NCBI GenBank assembly: GCA_965116325.1
Contig: OZ220675.1
Span: forward strand, 1,612,001 to 1,676,000
Direction of reading: 5' to 3'
Source: JAGWBF01 sp965116325
GTDB taxonomy: Bacteria; Chloroflexota; Dehalococcoidia; Lucifugimonadales; JAGWBF01
Length of the DNA: 64,000 bases
Part shown: piece after piece, positions 8,903 to 17,160 of the stretch
Position numbering within the stretch: the first letter of the stretch is position 1
Layout: every line of letters starts with the position of its first letter
Notes under the pieces: model-generated
Databases searched by the model: none
The model's input: the letters and a program-made list of their open reading frames with translations, nothing else
What the model was told of the DNA's origin: nothing
Made by a program: the position numbers and the translations under genes

Positions 8903-9012
8903 GCGACTCTTCTCCCGGCCCTAGCAGCCCCGCGCTCCTGCTAAAGGGGATCCGTGCGCAGCTCCTCGGGCAGGACGCAAAGTGGGGGCGTGAGGGGAAG
9001 GTCAGGAGCATT

Positions 9013-9049
9013 GTCCGTTCGCCCTGAGGGAAATCGAAGGGGAACGGAC
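9013..9049. repeat. Dispersed inverted-repeat element, copy 1
   Basis: A 37-bp element with 8-bp arms GTCCGTTC and GAACGGAC. It differs from the copy at 30949-30985 by a single base. It resembles the common intergenic GTTCGCCCTGAG...TCGAAGGG repeats seen in many bacterial genomes. Confidence 0.8.
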
Positions 9050-9133
9050 AGCCCGGGCCTTGGTGGCCCAATGGTCTCCTTAACCGAGACGGGGATGACT
9101 CACCCCTTCTTGGGGTAGGATCGCCCTCGCCTT

Positions 9134-9162
9134 TTGACCCTCAAGCGTGGCGCCTGTACAAT
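9134..9162 (+). promoter_or_regulatory. Sigma-70-type promoter of the VOC gene
   Basis: TTGACC (9134-9139), 17 bases, TACAAT (9157-9162). The predicted leader before ATG 9217 is about 48 nt. Confidence 0.75.
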
Positions 9163-9216
9163 AAGGCCAGCATTGAGTGGCCAATGCGTCTGCCAGACCC
9201 AAGAAAGGAGACAGAT

Positions 9217-9624
9217 ATGGCAAGGATCAAGCATATCGCCCTCAGGGCCGACGACCCCGAAAAGACGGCCGCCTTCTATAAGGAAGTCTTCGGACTGGAA
9301 GAGGTAGGGAAGGCCCGCACCGGCTTCTATCTCTCTGACGGCTACCTGAACGTCGCCATACTGAGCAAGCTTGAGACCGCCCACGGCGAGACTCCGCGGG
9401 ATGTGGAAGGCTACACCGGCATCGACCACTTCGGCATCCTGGTCGATGACATGGACGAGACCTGCAAGAAGCTGGAGGATGCGGGCGCTGAGTCTGCAAT
9501 CCCGGCAGTCAATACAGCCACCCAGACCAACGCCGACGGCAAGTCCTACTTCGAGTTGAAGTACAAGGGCCCCGACGGGCAGATATTCGACATCAGCGCC
9601 GATGGTTGGGTAGGCGGCAACTAG
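9217..9624 (+). CDS. VOC family protein (glyoxalase/dioxygenase fold)
   Basis: A 135-residue vicinal-oxygen-chelate protein. It has an N-terminal IKHIALRADDPEKTAAFY segment with the first-strand His, a central TGIDHFGILV with a second His, and a C-terminal FELKYKGPDGQIFDIS with an acidic metal ligand. Members bind a divalent metal and act as lyases, dioxygenases or binding proteins; the specific reaction is not evident. The start is ATG 9217, with AAAGGAG 6 bases upstream and a good promoter before it. An upstream in-frame ATG lacks a ribosome site. Confidence 0.85.
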   Translation: MARIKHIALRADDPEKTAAFYKEVFGLEEVGKARTGFYLSDGYLNVAILSKLETAHGETPRDVEGYTGIDHFGILVDDMDETCKKLEDAGAESAIPAVNTATQTNADGKSYFELKYKGPDGQIFDISADGWVGGN

Positions 9625-9661
9625 CAGACCTACCCGCCCTGGTTGGGCGCTTCACCTAGGG

Positions 9662-9683
9662 CCCTCTACCGAAAGGTAGAGGG
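9662..9683. terminator. Strong hairpin between convergent genes
   Basis: CCCTCTACC-GAAA-GGTAGAGGG: a 9-bp perfect stem with a GNRA-type tetraloop on the plus strand. No T-run follows on either strand, so it may act as a factor-dependent terminator or a 3'-end stabiliser for the VOC gene and accC. Confidence 0.55.
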
Positions 9684-9706
9684 AAAGGTAACTCAGGCCG
9701 GAAGGG

Positions 9707-11251
9707 CTAGCGCCAGGCCCTGGAACCGAGGGTTCGGTTCATGACCTGCCCGCGCCTTCCGGCCTCTTTCCACGCCCCCGGTCCCCGTTCGCCGAAGTTC
9801 TGGCCGAGCATCGCCCCTTTGGACATGGAGATCAGGAGCGCCGTTCCAATGGCCGATGCCAGTTCTTTGTCGTGCTCGCCATTATCCTTTTCGCCGTTGG
9901 TGTCCGGGCCTCCCAAGCCCGGGCCTACCGAAGCAAGGAAGTCGGTGTGGTAGGTGCAGTCGATGAAGGTGGGATGGTCCACAATGCGGCTGAGAAGGGG
10001 AATATTGCTCTTTATGCCCTCCAGCCGGAACACCCTCAGGGCGTCCAGCAGGTGCTTCCTGGCTTCCTCCCGGTTCTCTCCCCAGCAGATCAGCTTTGCG
10101 ATGATGGACTCGTAGTGGGTGGTCACCTCGTAGTTAGGACGCAAAGCGCTATCAACCCGCACATGCTTTCCGGAGGGTACATGGTAGTTTTCGATAACCC
10201 CTGCCGTGGGGAGGAAGGTTACCGGGTCTTCGGGATAGATGCGGGTTTCGATGGCATGGCCGTTACACTGGACATCTTCCTGCTTGATGGGCAGCTCCTC
10301 GCCGGAAGCCACCCTTAGCTGCAGATCCACCAGGTCCAGGCCGGTAATCATCTCCGTCACGCCATGCTCTACCTGCAGGCGGGTGTTCATCTCCAGGAAG
10401 AACATGCCCCCGTCGGGGGAAACCAGGAACTCGATGGTCCCGGCGTTGGTGTAGCCCACGTGCTTGGCAAAGCGGACGGCGTAGTTCCAGAGGCGCTGCC
10501 TCTGCTGGACCGTCAGCTTGATCGCCGGGCTTTCCTCCACGATCTTCTGGTTTCTGCGCTGAATGGAGCAGTCCCTGGCCATAAGGTGGACAAGGTTGCC
10601 GTGCTCGTCACCCAGCACCTGGACCTCGATGTGGGAGGCGCCTTCCATGTAGCGCTCGAAGTAGAGGGTGCTGGACCCGAAGGCGCTGGCGGCCAGGGCC
10701 CGCTGTTGGTGGACCACCGACTCCAGCTCCGCCAGGGACTGGATGATCTTTATGCCGATTCCCCCGCCCCCTCCGGCGGCCTTTACCATGAGAGGGAAGC
10801 CCAGGGACCAAGCCATGTCGGTGGCATGGGCGTCGTCGATCGCTTTGCTGGAACCGGGCAGAACGGGCACGCCCGCCCTCTTGGCCATCCTGCGGGCCTG
10901 GAGCTTGTCCCCCATCTTCTCGATGACCTCGGGCGAAGGCCCCACGAACCGGATCCCGGCATCCTGACAATCCTGGGCGAAGGGAGCGCTCTCCGAGAGG
11001 AATCCGTAGCCAGGATGTACCGCCTCGGCGCCCGACTGAAGGGCGATCTCGATGATCTTGTCCTTCTTCAGATAGCTGTCACGGGGAGCGGCCCCACCCA
11101 GCAGGTAGGCTTCGTCGGCCATCTGGACGTGCTGTCCCTCCGCATCGGCCTCCGAGTACACAGCCACGGTCTTGATGCCCATCTGTTCGCAGGTGCGGAT
11201 TATCCGGCAGGCGATTTCGCCCCGGTTTGCAATCAGCAGCTTCTTGAACAC
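9707..11251 (-). CDS. accC: Acetyl/propionyl-CoA carboxylase biotin carboxylase subunit
   Basis: An ATP-grasp biotin carboxylase that carboxylates biotin on a carrier protein, the first half-reaction of acyl-CoA carboxylation. Hallmarks are the N-terminal KLLIANRGEIACRI, HPGYGFLSE, the Gly-rich loop KAAGGGGGIG, and FLEMNTRLQVEH with the catalytic region. In the Gly-rich loop Ile occupies the place usually held by Arg (GGGGRG). At 514 residues it is longer than the usual 445-450: a C-terminal addition of about 65 residues (Gly/Asp-rich, then ISMSKGAMLGQ) follows the core. The start is GTG with GAGGGA upstream. No biotin carrier or carboxyltransferase gene lies nearby. Confidence 0.92.
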   Translation of the reverse strand: MFKKLLIANRGEIACRIIRTCEQMGIKTVAVYSEADAEGQHVQMADEAYLLGGAAPRDSYLKKDKIIEIALQSGAEAVHPGYGFLSESAPFAQDCQDAGIRFVGPSPEVIEKMGDKLQARRMAKRAGVPVLPGSSKAIDDAHATDMAWSLGFPLMVKAAGGGGGIGIKIIQSLAELESVVHQQRALAASAFGSSTLYFERYMEGASHIEVQVLGDEHGNLVHLMARDCSIQRRNQKIVEESPAIKLTVQQRQRLWNYAVRFAKHVGYTNAGTIEFLVSPDGGMFFLEMNTRLQVEHGVTEMITGLDLVDLQLRVASGEELPIKQEDVQCNGHAIETRIYPEDPVTFLPTAGVIENYHVPSGKHVRVDSALRPNYEVTTHYESIIAKLICWGENREEARKHLLDALRVFRLEGIKSNIPLLSRIVDHPTFIDCTYHTDFLASVGPGLGGPDTNGEKDNGEHDKELASAIGTALLISMSKGAMLGQNFGERGPGAWKEAGRRGQVMNRTLGSRAWR

Positions 11252-11321
11252 GTATTATCCCTCACTTTGCTTCCCGCAAGGCCATTGACACTTAGTGTCG
11301 TTATACTACTCGGCGCCCTTT

Positions 11322-12080
11322 CTAGGCTAGGCGATCTAGGAACGTCCTGGAGCGGATTTCCCTGTCCAGCCAGTACTTTAGCGTACCTGATAAGAGGGTT
11401 GTCAACTCCCGGGTAAGCTGGGGTTCCAGCCTGAGGGAGCAGGCCTGTTCCAAGCTGGAACGTCGGAAATATCGGAGGGCTTTGAGAGCGTTGACGGACA
11501 TCTGGTACACCTGCTGCCCCTTCCTGCCGCAAGATGGGCAGAGGGTGCCACCGGCTTCGGGACTGTACAGGTGCTGGCCGGGCTCAAGGGCCTCACGGCA
11601 ATCTACGCAGAGCTGAAGCTCGGGCATGAAACCCGAGTGGTCCAGCACCTGCATCTCGAAATAGCGGAGAACGTGGTCCCTGGGAGCGCCCCCGTGCAGC
11701 GCCCGCAGACACCCGACGAGAAGCTGGTACATCTCCTGGTTGGGACTTCCTTCAGCGCCGAAGCCGTCCACCACCTCGGTCATGTACATACCGCCGGTAG
11801 CCCCCTCCAGCTCCGTTCTCAAGGCAGGAAAGGCTTCCACTATCTGGGCTTGGGACACTATGTCCAGGTTTCCGGGGCGGGCGCGGTGCAGGGTGAGGTC
11901 AACGCAGTTCAGCACCTCCAGGTGTCCTACCAGCTTGCTGGACGGCTTACGGGCGCCATGCACCACCACCCGGAGCTTGCCCCACTCCCGTGTGAACAGG
12001 GTGACCATCAGCCCCGCCTCCATCAGGGGAGTGGAGCGGATGACGACCCCTTCCGTTCGGAATGACCTTGGCCGGCTCAC
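11322..12080 (-). CDS. recO: DNA repair protein RecO
   Basis: A 252-residue RecO, a recombination mediator that helps load RecA onto SSB-coated single strands together with RecR. The N-terminal OB fold starts with RTEGVVIRS, and the C-terminal helical domain carries a CVDC...CPSC zinc-finger-like set at about residues 158-186. It is the last gene of a ybeY-dnaX-ybaB-recR-recO run, with only 4 bp after recR. Placing recO next to recR matches their shared pathway. Confidence 0.92.
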   Translation of the reverse strand: MSRPRSFRTEGVVIRSTPLMEAGLMVTLFTREWGKLRVVVHGARKPSSKLVGHLEVLNCVDLTLHRARPGNLDIVSQAQIVEAFPALRTELEGATGGMYMTEVVDGFGAEGSPNQEMYQLLVGCLRALHGGAPRDHVLRYFEMQVLDHSGFMPELQLCVDCREALEPGQHLYSPEAGGTLCPSCGRKGQQVYQMSVNALKALRYFRRSSLEQACSLRLEPQLTRELTTLLSGTLKYWLDREIRSRTFLDRLA

Positions 12081-12084
12081 CTCT

Positions 12085-12699
12085 CTAGAGCTCCTGCCTG
12101 CCCTGGAAAGCCCGGCTCAGGGTAACCTCGTCGGCGTACTCCAGGTCACCGCCTACGGGAAGGCCCCGCGCAAGGTGGGTGACCTTCACCGGAAGCTGGC
12201 CGACCTGCCTGCGTATGTACATCGCCGTGGCCTCCCCCTCCAAGGTGGGGTTTGTGGCGATTATCAGCTCCTGCACCGAGGCGCCGTCCAGCCGGGAGAT
12301 AAGCTCCTTCAGCTTCAGGTCCTCGGGGCCGACCCCGTTGATGGGGGATATAACCCCGTGGAGGACATGGTACAGACCCCGATAGCAATGGGTGCGCTCC
12401 AGGGCCAGCACATCCAGGGGTTCCTCCACCACGCAAACCTGGGTGGCATCCCGCCGGTCGTCGGTGCAGATGGGGCAAGGATCGGTGTCGGACAGGTTCT
12501 GGCAGCGGGAGCAGAAGATAACCTGGTCTTTTACCACGGTGATTGCTTCCGCCAGCATGTGGGCTTCTTCGGGGGGCAGCTTGATGATGTGGTATGCGAG
12601 CCTCTGGGCGCTCTTGGAGCCGATGCCCGGGAGCTTGTTCAACTCCTGGATCAGCCTTGCCACCGAGGGCGCTGCAGAGGGTACGGGCCAGCCGGTCAT
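12085..12699 (-). CDS. recR: Recombination protein RecR
   Basis: A 204-residue RecR. It has an N-terminal helix-hairpin-helix region (LPGIGSKSAQRLAYHI), a C4 zinc finger CSRCQNLSDTDPCPIC, then a Toprim domain that includes VVEEPLDVLALE. It forms ring-shaped oligomers and acts with RecO in gap repair. The ATG at 12699 lies 15 bp after ybaB; a GTG 12 codons downstream would be the other option. Confidence 0.95.
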   Translation of the reverse strand: MTGWPVPSAAPSVARLIQELNKLPGIGSKSAQRLAYHIIKLPPEEAHMLAEAITVVKDQVIFCSRCQNLSDTDPCPICTDDRRDATQVCVVEEPLDVLALERTHCYRGLYHVLHGVISPINGVGPEDLKLKELISRLDGASVQELIIATNPTLEGEATAMYIRRQVGQLPVKVTHLARGLPVGGDLEYADEVTLSRAFQGRQEL

Positions 12700-12714
12700 A
12701 GGTATCCGGAGTCC

Positions 12715-13056
12715 TTAGGTCAACCCTGGGAGGTTCAGGCCTCCGGTCAGGGTGCTCAGCTTCTCCGAAGCTGCCTGCTGGGACTTGTTCAGCGCATCGT
12801 TGACCGCCGCAACCACCAGGTCCTGGAGAAGCTCCACATCTTCGGCAGCCTCCGGAGCGATCTCCACCGACTCCACGATCTGCTTTCCGCTCATAACCAC
12901 CTTGACCACCCCGCCGCCGGCGGTGCCTTCCACGCTCATGGTCTCCAGCTCCTCCTGCATCTGCTGGAGCATGTTCATGGACGGCTGGGCCGGAGCGCCG
13001 TCCTGGGACCTCGATTGCTGGCGCTTTGCCTGGCGCCGCATCTGCCGGTTCATCAT
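12715..13056 (-). CDS. YbaB/EbfC family nucleoid-associated protein
   Basis: A 113-residue small DNA-binding protein of the YbaB/EbfC family. The core from MLQQMQEELETMSVEGTAGGG to the C-terminal helix matches the family. A basic N-terminal stretch of about 28 residues (RRQAKRQQSR) is extra. The gene order dnaX-ybaB-recR is widely conserved. It overlaps dnaX by 4 bp (ATGA), suggesting translational coupling. Confidence 0.93.
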   Translation of the reverse strand: MMNRQMRRQAKRQQSRSQDGAPAQPSMNMLQQMQEELETMSVEGTAGGGVVKVVMSGKQIVESVEIAPEAAEDVELLQDLVVAAVNDALNKSQQAASEKLSTLTGGLNLPGLT

Positions 13057-14723
13057 TCTGCCCGTTCCTCCAAAATGCGTCCTCCCCAGTTTAGCACTGC
13101 CCGCACCAGGGGGCTCTGGTCCGGCCCCTGGGTAAAGGAGGCTGAAGCACCCTCGGTCATATCCAACCTCAGCTTGTAGGCTGTTCCCAGGGACTTGACC
13201 ATCGCCTCCTCCACGGTGCGTATGCCTTGGGGGTCATCCAGCTCTCCCTGCATACGCTCCAGGTGCGACTTATGGGAGAAGGCGATGACCAGGGTGTCCC
13301 CATCCAGGTACTGGTTCTTGCAGTCCCGTAGCAGTGCTCCGATGTTGAACCGCTTCCCCTTGTACCGGCTCAGGGCCCTGACGAGGGAGGACCACTGGGT
13401 CCCCGTCAGCCCATCGGATGCCCCGTTGCTCATGACGGGAGCTGCCGCTATGGATGTCTCGGCCTCGACCGTTGGGGATTCGACCTGTACGGGAGTCGGC
13501 TCAGGGTCGGCCATTACAGGCTTGGGGACTGCATCGCTGGGCATCGGCCTGTCCTTGGATTCGGCTGGGGGAGGAGCGACCGTTCTGGGGCTGGGCGCGG
13601 TCGGAGTGGGCCGTGGGTTGGGTGCAGGCTCCGGGGCTTCCCGGGGAGCGCCCTCCAGGCTGATTTCGACCACCGCCAGCTCCAAGGGAAGGGGAGAGGG
13701 CGAGTCCAGCTTCATGTTGACGGGCGCCAGGTGCTTCAGGCACAGCATGGTGGATGTTATCGGCACCCTGGATGCCAGCTCTTCCAGGGCATGAGACGTT
13801 TCCGATTGTATGTCCAGGGAGTCCCTGGAGCCGCATTGGAGCAGCAGTAGGGACCTGAGCAAATCCACCGCCTCTTTGTGAAGCTGGCGTAGGTCCACAC
13901 CGTCCCATGCGGCCCGGTTAATGGATGCAACAGAGGCCGATGTGTTGCCCATGAGCAGGTAGTTGATGAGCTCCAGGGCCTGCCGGCCATGGCCGAGCCC
14001 CAGCATCTGGTTGACCTCGTTTACGCCCACCGTCCCGCCGTGGGAGACCACCACCTGCTCCAGCAGGTTCTCCGCGTCCCGTAGGCTGCCCGAGGAGAAG
14101 TGGGCAAGGATTTTCAGGGCGGAGGTGTCGGCCTCGATCCCCTCCATGTCGCAGATGAGGCGCAGCCGCTCCAGCATGCTTTCCGAGGTAAGGCGCCGGA
14201 AATCGAACCGCTGGCACCGGGAGATGATTGTGGGAAGTATCTTGTGGGGTTCGGTGGTGCACAAGATGAAGACGACGTGGGGAGGAGGCTCTTCAAGGGT
14301 CTTGAGGAAGGCGTTGGAAGCGTGCTCCGTCAGCATGTGGGCTTCGTCGATGATATATACCTTGTACCGGCCCTCCACGGGGGACAAGTTCACCTTGTCC
14401 CGGATGTTTCGCACCTCATCGATGCCCCGGTTGCTGGCGGCATCCATCTCGATGAGGTCCATGAAGCGCCCTTCCTGGACGGATGTGCAGCGAGAGCAGT
14501 CACCGCAGGGCCTGCTCTCCTCGGGGCCGGTGCAGTTCACCGCCTTTGCCAGGATGCGGGCGGTGCTGGTCTTCCCTGTTCCCCGGGGGCCGCAGAACAG
14601 GTAGGAGTGCCCTATCCTGCCATGGGTCACGGCGTTGGCCAGGGTGGTGGTCACATGCTCTTGCCCGACCACCTGGTCGAATCCTTGGGGACGCCACTTG
14701 CGGTAAAAGACCTGGCTGCTCAC
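13053..14723 (-). CDS. dnaX: DNA polymerase III subunit gamma/tau
   Basis: The clamp-loader ATPase of the replicative polymerase, 556 residues. It has Walker A GPRGTGKTS near residue 45, a four-cysteine zinc module (CTGPEESRPCGDCSRC), the DEAH-type Walker B (VYIIDEAHML) and the sensor-1 FILCTTEP. A Pro-rich linker (about residues 365-425) separates the clamp-loader part from a tau-like C-terminal domain. It overlaps both neighbours by 4 bp (ybaB downstream, ybeY upstream), so the genes are read as one operon. Confidence 0.95.
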   Translation of the reverse strand: MSSQVFYRKWRPQGFDQVVGQEHVTTTLANAVTHGRIGHSYLFCGPRGTGKTSTARILAKAVNCTGPEESRPCGDCSRCTSVQEGRFMDLIEMDAASNRGIDEVRNIRDKVNLSPVEGRYKVYIIDEAHMLTEHASNAFLKTLEEPPPHVVFILCTTEPHKILPTIISRCQRFDFRRLTSESMLERLRLICDMEGIEADTSALKILAHFSSGSLRDAENLLEQVVVSHGGTVGVNEVNQMLGLGHGRQALELINYLLMGNTSASVASINRAAWDGVDLRQLHKEAVDLLRSLLLLQCGSRDSLDIQSETSHALEELASRVPITSTMLCLKHLAPVNMKLDSPSPLPLELAVVEISLEGAPREAPEPAPNPRPTPTAPSPRTVAPPPAESKDRPMPSDAVPKPVMADPEPTPVQVESPTVEAETSIAAAPVMSNGASDGLTGTQWSSLVRALSRYKGKRFNIGALLRDCKNQYLDGDTLVIAFSHKSHLERMQGELDDPQGIRTVEEAMVKSLGTAYKLRLDMTEGASASFTQGPDQSPLVRAVLNWGGRILEERAE

Positions 14724-15247
14724 GGCGCACCCGGTCCGAAAAAGGCCCTCACTATCTCCTGTTCCCTGGAGCGCATAGCGACGCTTTCTGCATCCTCGAC
14801 ATGATCATATCCAAGGAGGTGCAGGGTCCCATGGACTACAAGATGGGCCAGCTCCCGTTCCCTGGAGTGTTGGGCGTCGAGGGCCTGCCTCTCCGCTTGG
14901 GGAAGAGAAATGATGACCTCGCCCAGGTGTTGGGGCTCCTCCGGCATCTGAAAGAAGCCCGATATATCGGGCGATGGCGGCGGAGGCTCCTCTTCCCCTT
15001 CCCAATGGCCCCCATGGCCAGCGGAAAAGGACAGCACATCGGTCACTTCATCCAAGCCGCGATACATGCGGTTGAGCTCCTTCAACATTGCATCATCGCC
15101 AATGACGAGACCCATCTGGCAGGCGGTATTGGGAAGGGCGTTGGCGAGGGCGCATTTGGCGATCTTGCGCAGCCAGGCTGGAGTTACCTCGCCTCTGAAG
15201 CTTGGGGAAATTGTGACATCGACCCGGGGGATTGGGGCTTTGCTCAT
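14720..15247 (-). CDS. ybeY: Endoribonuclease YbeY (rRNA maturation)
   Basis: A zinc-dependent single-strand RNase for 16S rRNA 3' maturation and ribosome quality control. The three-His motif HGTLHLLGYDH near the C-terminus is intact. An insert of about 20 residues rich in Glu, Gly and Pro (GGHWEGEEEPPPPSPD) precedes the conserved GEVIIS strand. I use ATG 15247 (MSKAPIPRVDV), with AGGGA upstream, giving 175 residues; a frame ten codons longer would start inside the promoter leader. It is the first gene of the recombination/replication run. Confidence 0.9.
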   Translation of the reverse strand: MSKAPIPRVDVTISPSFRGEVTPAWLRKIAKCALANALPNTACQMGLVIGDDAMLKELNRMYRGLDEVTDVLSFSAGHGGHWEGEEEPPPPSPDISGFFQMPEEPQHLGEVIISLPQAERQALDAQHSRERELAHLVVHGTLHLLGYDHVEDAESVAMRSREQEIVRAFFGPGAP

Positions 15248-15267
15248 GGTCAATCCCTGCAGCCGAC

Positions 15268-15296
15268 ATGATAGCATAGCCCCCCACCCTCATCAA
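15268..15296 (-). promoter_or_regulatory. Sigma-70-type promoter of ybeY-dnaX-ybaB-recR-recO
   Basis: On the minus strand, TTGATG (15296-15291), 17 bases, TATCAT (15273-15268), about 20 bp upstream of the ybeY ATG. Confidence 0.6.
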
Positions 15297-15348
15297 TGAC
15301 GATTAGACCCGGTTCGCCGGGGTGAGAGCAAGACCTGAAGGCCCGCAT

Positions 15349-15378
15349 TTGCCGTAGGCGGCGGGGGCTCGTTATAAT
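15349..15378 (+). promoter_or_regulatory. Promoter for the small Cys/His protein
   Basis: TTGCCG (15349-15354), 18 bases, then a perfect TATAAT (15373-15378). It points toward the small gene at 15475, with a leader of about 90 nt. Confidence 0.6.
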
Positions 15379-15474
15379 AAAATTCAGCAAGACTAGGTGA
15401 ACCTGGCTAAGGTCGGCCAGCCTGACCTTTTGCGGCTGGCAGTCATCCACACCGGAGGCGGCAGGAGCATCGAG

Positions 15475-15672
15475 ATGGAGTACCGGATTCGCTGTCCATA
15501 CCATGAAGCAGATGAGGTGCTGGAGGTGCCTGGGGACCCTCAGTATCACGAAGGCCATGCGGAGTGTTCTCCGGCGCCTGGTCTGAACCCCCTTCCCCTC
15601 AGGATCAGGATAATTCATGGATTGCTGGTGGATGCGGCGCCCGTGAAGGGCCACGGCTCCCACGCTTCCTGA
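15475..15672 (+). CDS. Small Cys/His protein of unknown function
   Basis: A 65-residue protein with CPYH near the N-terminus and HAEC about 20 residues later, a possible four-ligand metal site. A hydrophobic strand-like segment (LPLRIRIIHGLLVDAAPV) follows. ATG 15475 has AGGAG 7 bases upstream and a promoter with perfect TATAAT before that, so it is probably expressed. I do not recognise a family. The reverse-strand reading of this region has no comparable start signals. Confidence 0.5.
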   Translation: MEYRIRCPYHEADEVLEVPGDPQYHEGHAECSPAPGLNPLPLRIRIIHGLLVDAAPVKGHGSHAS

Positions 15673-15681
15673 TCGCCTGCA

Positions 15682-16950
15682 CTACGGTACAGCCTTCCCA
15701 CGATCCTTCGGCCCGCCGTCGTGGAGCGCCAGGTATGCCTTGAACTCCTGGTAGCTGCCAAACCCTGACATTGTCCGCACGAATTCCCCCAGGGAGCCGC
15801 TTATCTCCCGCAGGTGGTCCACCTCCTGCCCGATGGGGCTGACCGACGCCGGGTTGTCGGCATAGGTGCCGTAGAATGCGAAGTAGGCTTGGTTCAGCTT
15901 GCGGATCGGGTACCCCTCTTCCATAAACAACAGGCGCCGGGACTCCATGTACTCCTCCGCGGCCTCGATGTGTCCCTGCCCTAGCAGGTCGTCCACCCTG
16001 AGGCGGGTGTCGTGCATCTCCCGGCGAAAGTCGAAGATAGCTTCCTTCGCAGCCGGCAGGTCTCCATGGGGTTCTTCTATAGAAGCTTCACTTCTGCCCG
16101 GCGCCTCATAGGGCTCTCCAGTGATGGCTGAGTAGGCCCGCAGTCCTATCTCCCGACCCGCCAGGGAGGCGGCCGTTTCGTTGAGGGTGGTCATTTCCGG
16201 GTTGCTCCAGTAGTTCCACCCCAGGGGTCGCAGGAACCAGTAGGTGTGCAGCCACTCGTGGGCGGCCGTGATGGCGGCCCCCCGAAGACCCGAGCCCTGG
16301 TTTACCACCGAGGGATAGGTGGCCACCCCTCCTATTCCCTCCACGAGGGCAGACAGGTCTTCCTCCTGCATTATGGTGTCTTCCAGGACTTCCCTCTGCT
16401 CCAGGGACATCCCGGGCTTGAGTAGGATGGACCTATCGACCTGGATAGTGTGCCTGGGAGAGGTGGTCAGCAGCAGGGGTGGGCTTTCCAGGGCCACATC
16501 CACGGGCGGAAAGATGATGCCCAGCCATCCGTCCAAGCCCTCATCCCTGGCAACTTCACTTATGTAGGATTCCAGGGTCTCTTCCACACCAAGGCGCAGG
16601 TTGGCGCGCCGCTCCCTGGCATCCCTGAGGCTGTCGGCTTCTATTTCGGCCTCATCAGGCGTCTGCCCCCGCAGGATTGCGTCCTCCAGGGAACGCACCT
16701 GCGCGCTCAGCTCGAAGAACTCGTGGACGTTTTCCAGGCGTTCCTCCTCTCCCATGGACCGCCACGGGAAATAGCTCAACAGCTTGTGAGTCCACTTGTC
16801 GGGAAGGTGGGTCAGCTCCCAGTACACAAGCTGGTGCTGGTGGGGAAGGATGACGAGGTCCAGGGCTGACAGCTTGAGGTCTCCGCTGCTGCCAAAGACC
16901 AAGAGAAGGGAGAGGAAGAGAGTGGCAACTGCTCTCGAAAGAAGGTGCAT
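15682..16950 (-). CDS. Putative exported HExxH metallopeptidase-like protein
   Basis: A 422-residue protein. Its N-terminus has two or three basic residues and a hydrophobic stretch (AVATLFLSLLLVFGSS), so it is probably exported or membrane-anchored. A zinc-protease HEWLH motif sits about 55% along (bases 16260-16246). A Glu follows 23-27 residues later in TLNETAAS, which could be the third ligand as in gluzincins. The regions on either side are helical and highly charged. ATG 16950 is used; a GTG four codons upstream would start almost at the predicted transcription start (TATGTT 16973-16968 with a weak CTGGCA -35). No named family recognised. Confidence 0.7.
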   Translation of the reverse strand: MHLLSRAVATLFLSLLLVFGSSGDLKLSALDLVILPHQHQLVYWELTHLPDKWTHKLLSYFPWRSMGEEERLENVHEFFELSAQVRSLEDAILRGQTPDEAEIEADSLRDARERRANLRLGVEETLESYISEVARDEGLDGWLGIIFPPVDVALESPPLLLTTSPRHTIQVDRSILLKPGMSLEQREVLEDTIMQEEDLSALVEGIGGVATYPSVVNQGSGLRGAAITAAHEWLHTYWFLRPLGWNYWSNPEMTTLNETAASLAGREIGLRAYSAITGEPYEAPGRSEASIEEPHGDLPAAKEAIFDFRREMHDTRLRVDDLLGQGHIEAAEEYMESRRLLFMEEGYPIRKLNQAYFAFYGTYADNPASVSPIGQEVDHLREISGSLGEFVRTMSGFGSYQEFKAYLALHDGGPKDRGKAVP

Positions 16951-17026
16951 ACGCCTTAGCACAGGATAACATAGCGGCTGGGATACAGGTTGCCAGTCGG
17001 GGAAGCGAGGCGCCCCGTCACTGGCG

Positions 17027-17056
17027 TTGCGCCCTGCGCGCCAAATTGGCTAAAAT
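17027..17056 (+). promoter_or_regulatory. Probable promoter of the EF-G paralogue
   Basis: TTGCGC (17027-17032), 18 bases, TAAAAT (17051-17056). It lies about 100 bp upstream of the ATG at 17161. Confidence 0.5.
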
Positions 17057-17160
17057 GGGGAATGACTGTCGGTCGGCCACTATACCTGCTTTGCCGGGTT
17101 TCATGTTGGCCTTCGCCGGTGCTCCACCGGATGCGATGCTGAAGGGAGAACACTTCTGAT

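Noticed and set aside
11287..11299. GACACTTAGTGTC palindrome between recO and accC as an operator.
   Set aside because: The arms are only six bases, and it does not sit at a clear promoter; such short palindromes are expected by chance.
15250..15663. A 137-codon minus-strand frame opposite the small Cys/His gene.
   Set aside because: No start signals. It overlaps the ybeY promoter, and the plus-strand reading has a promoter and a good ribosome site.
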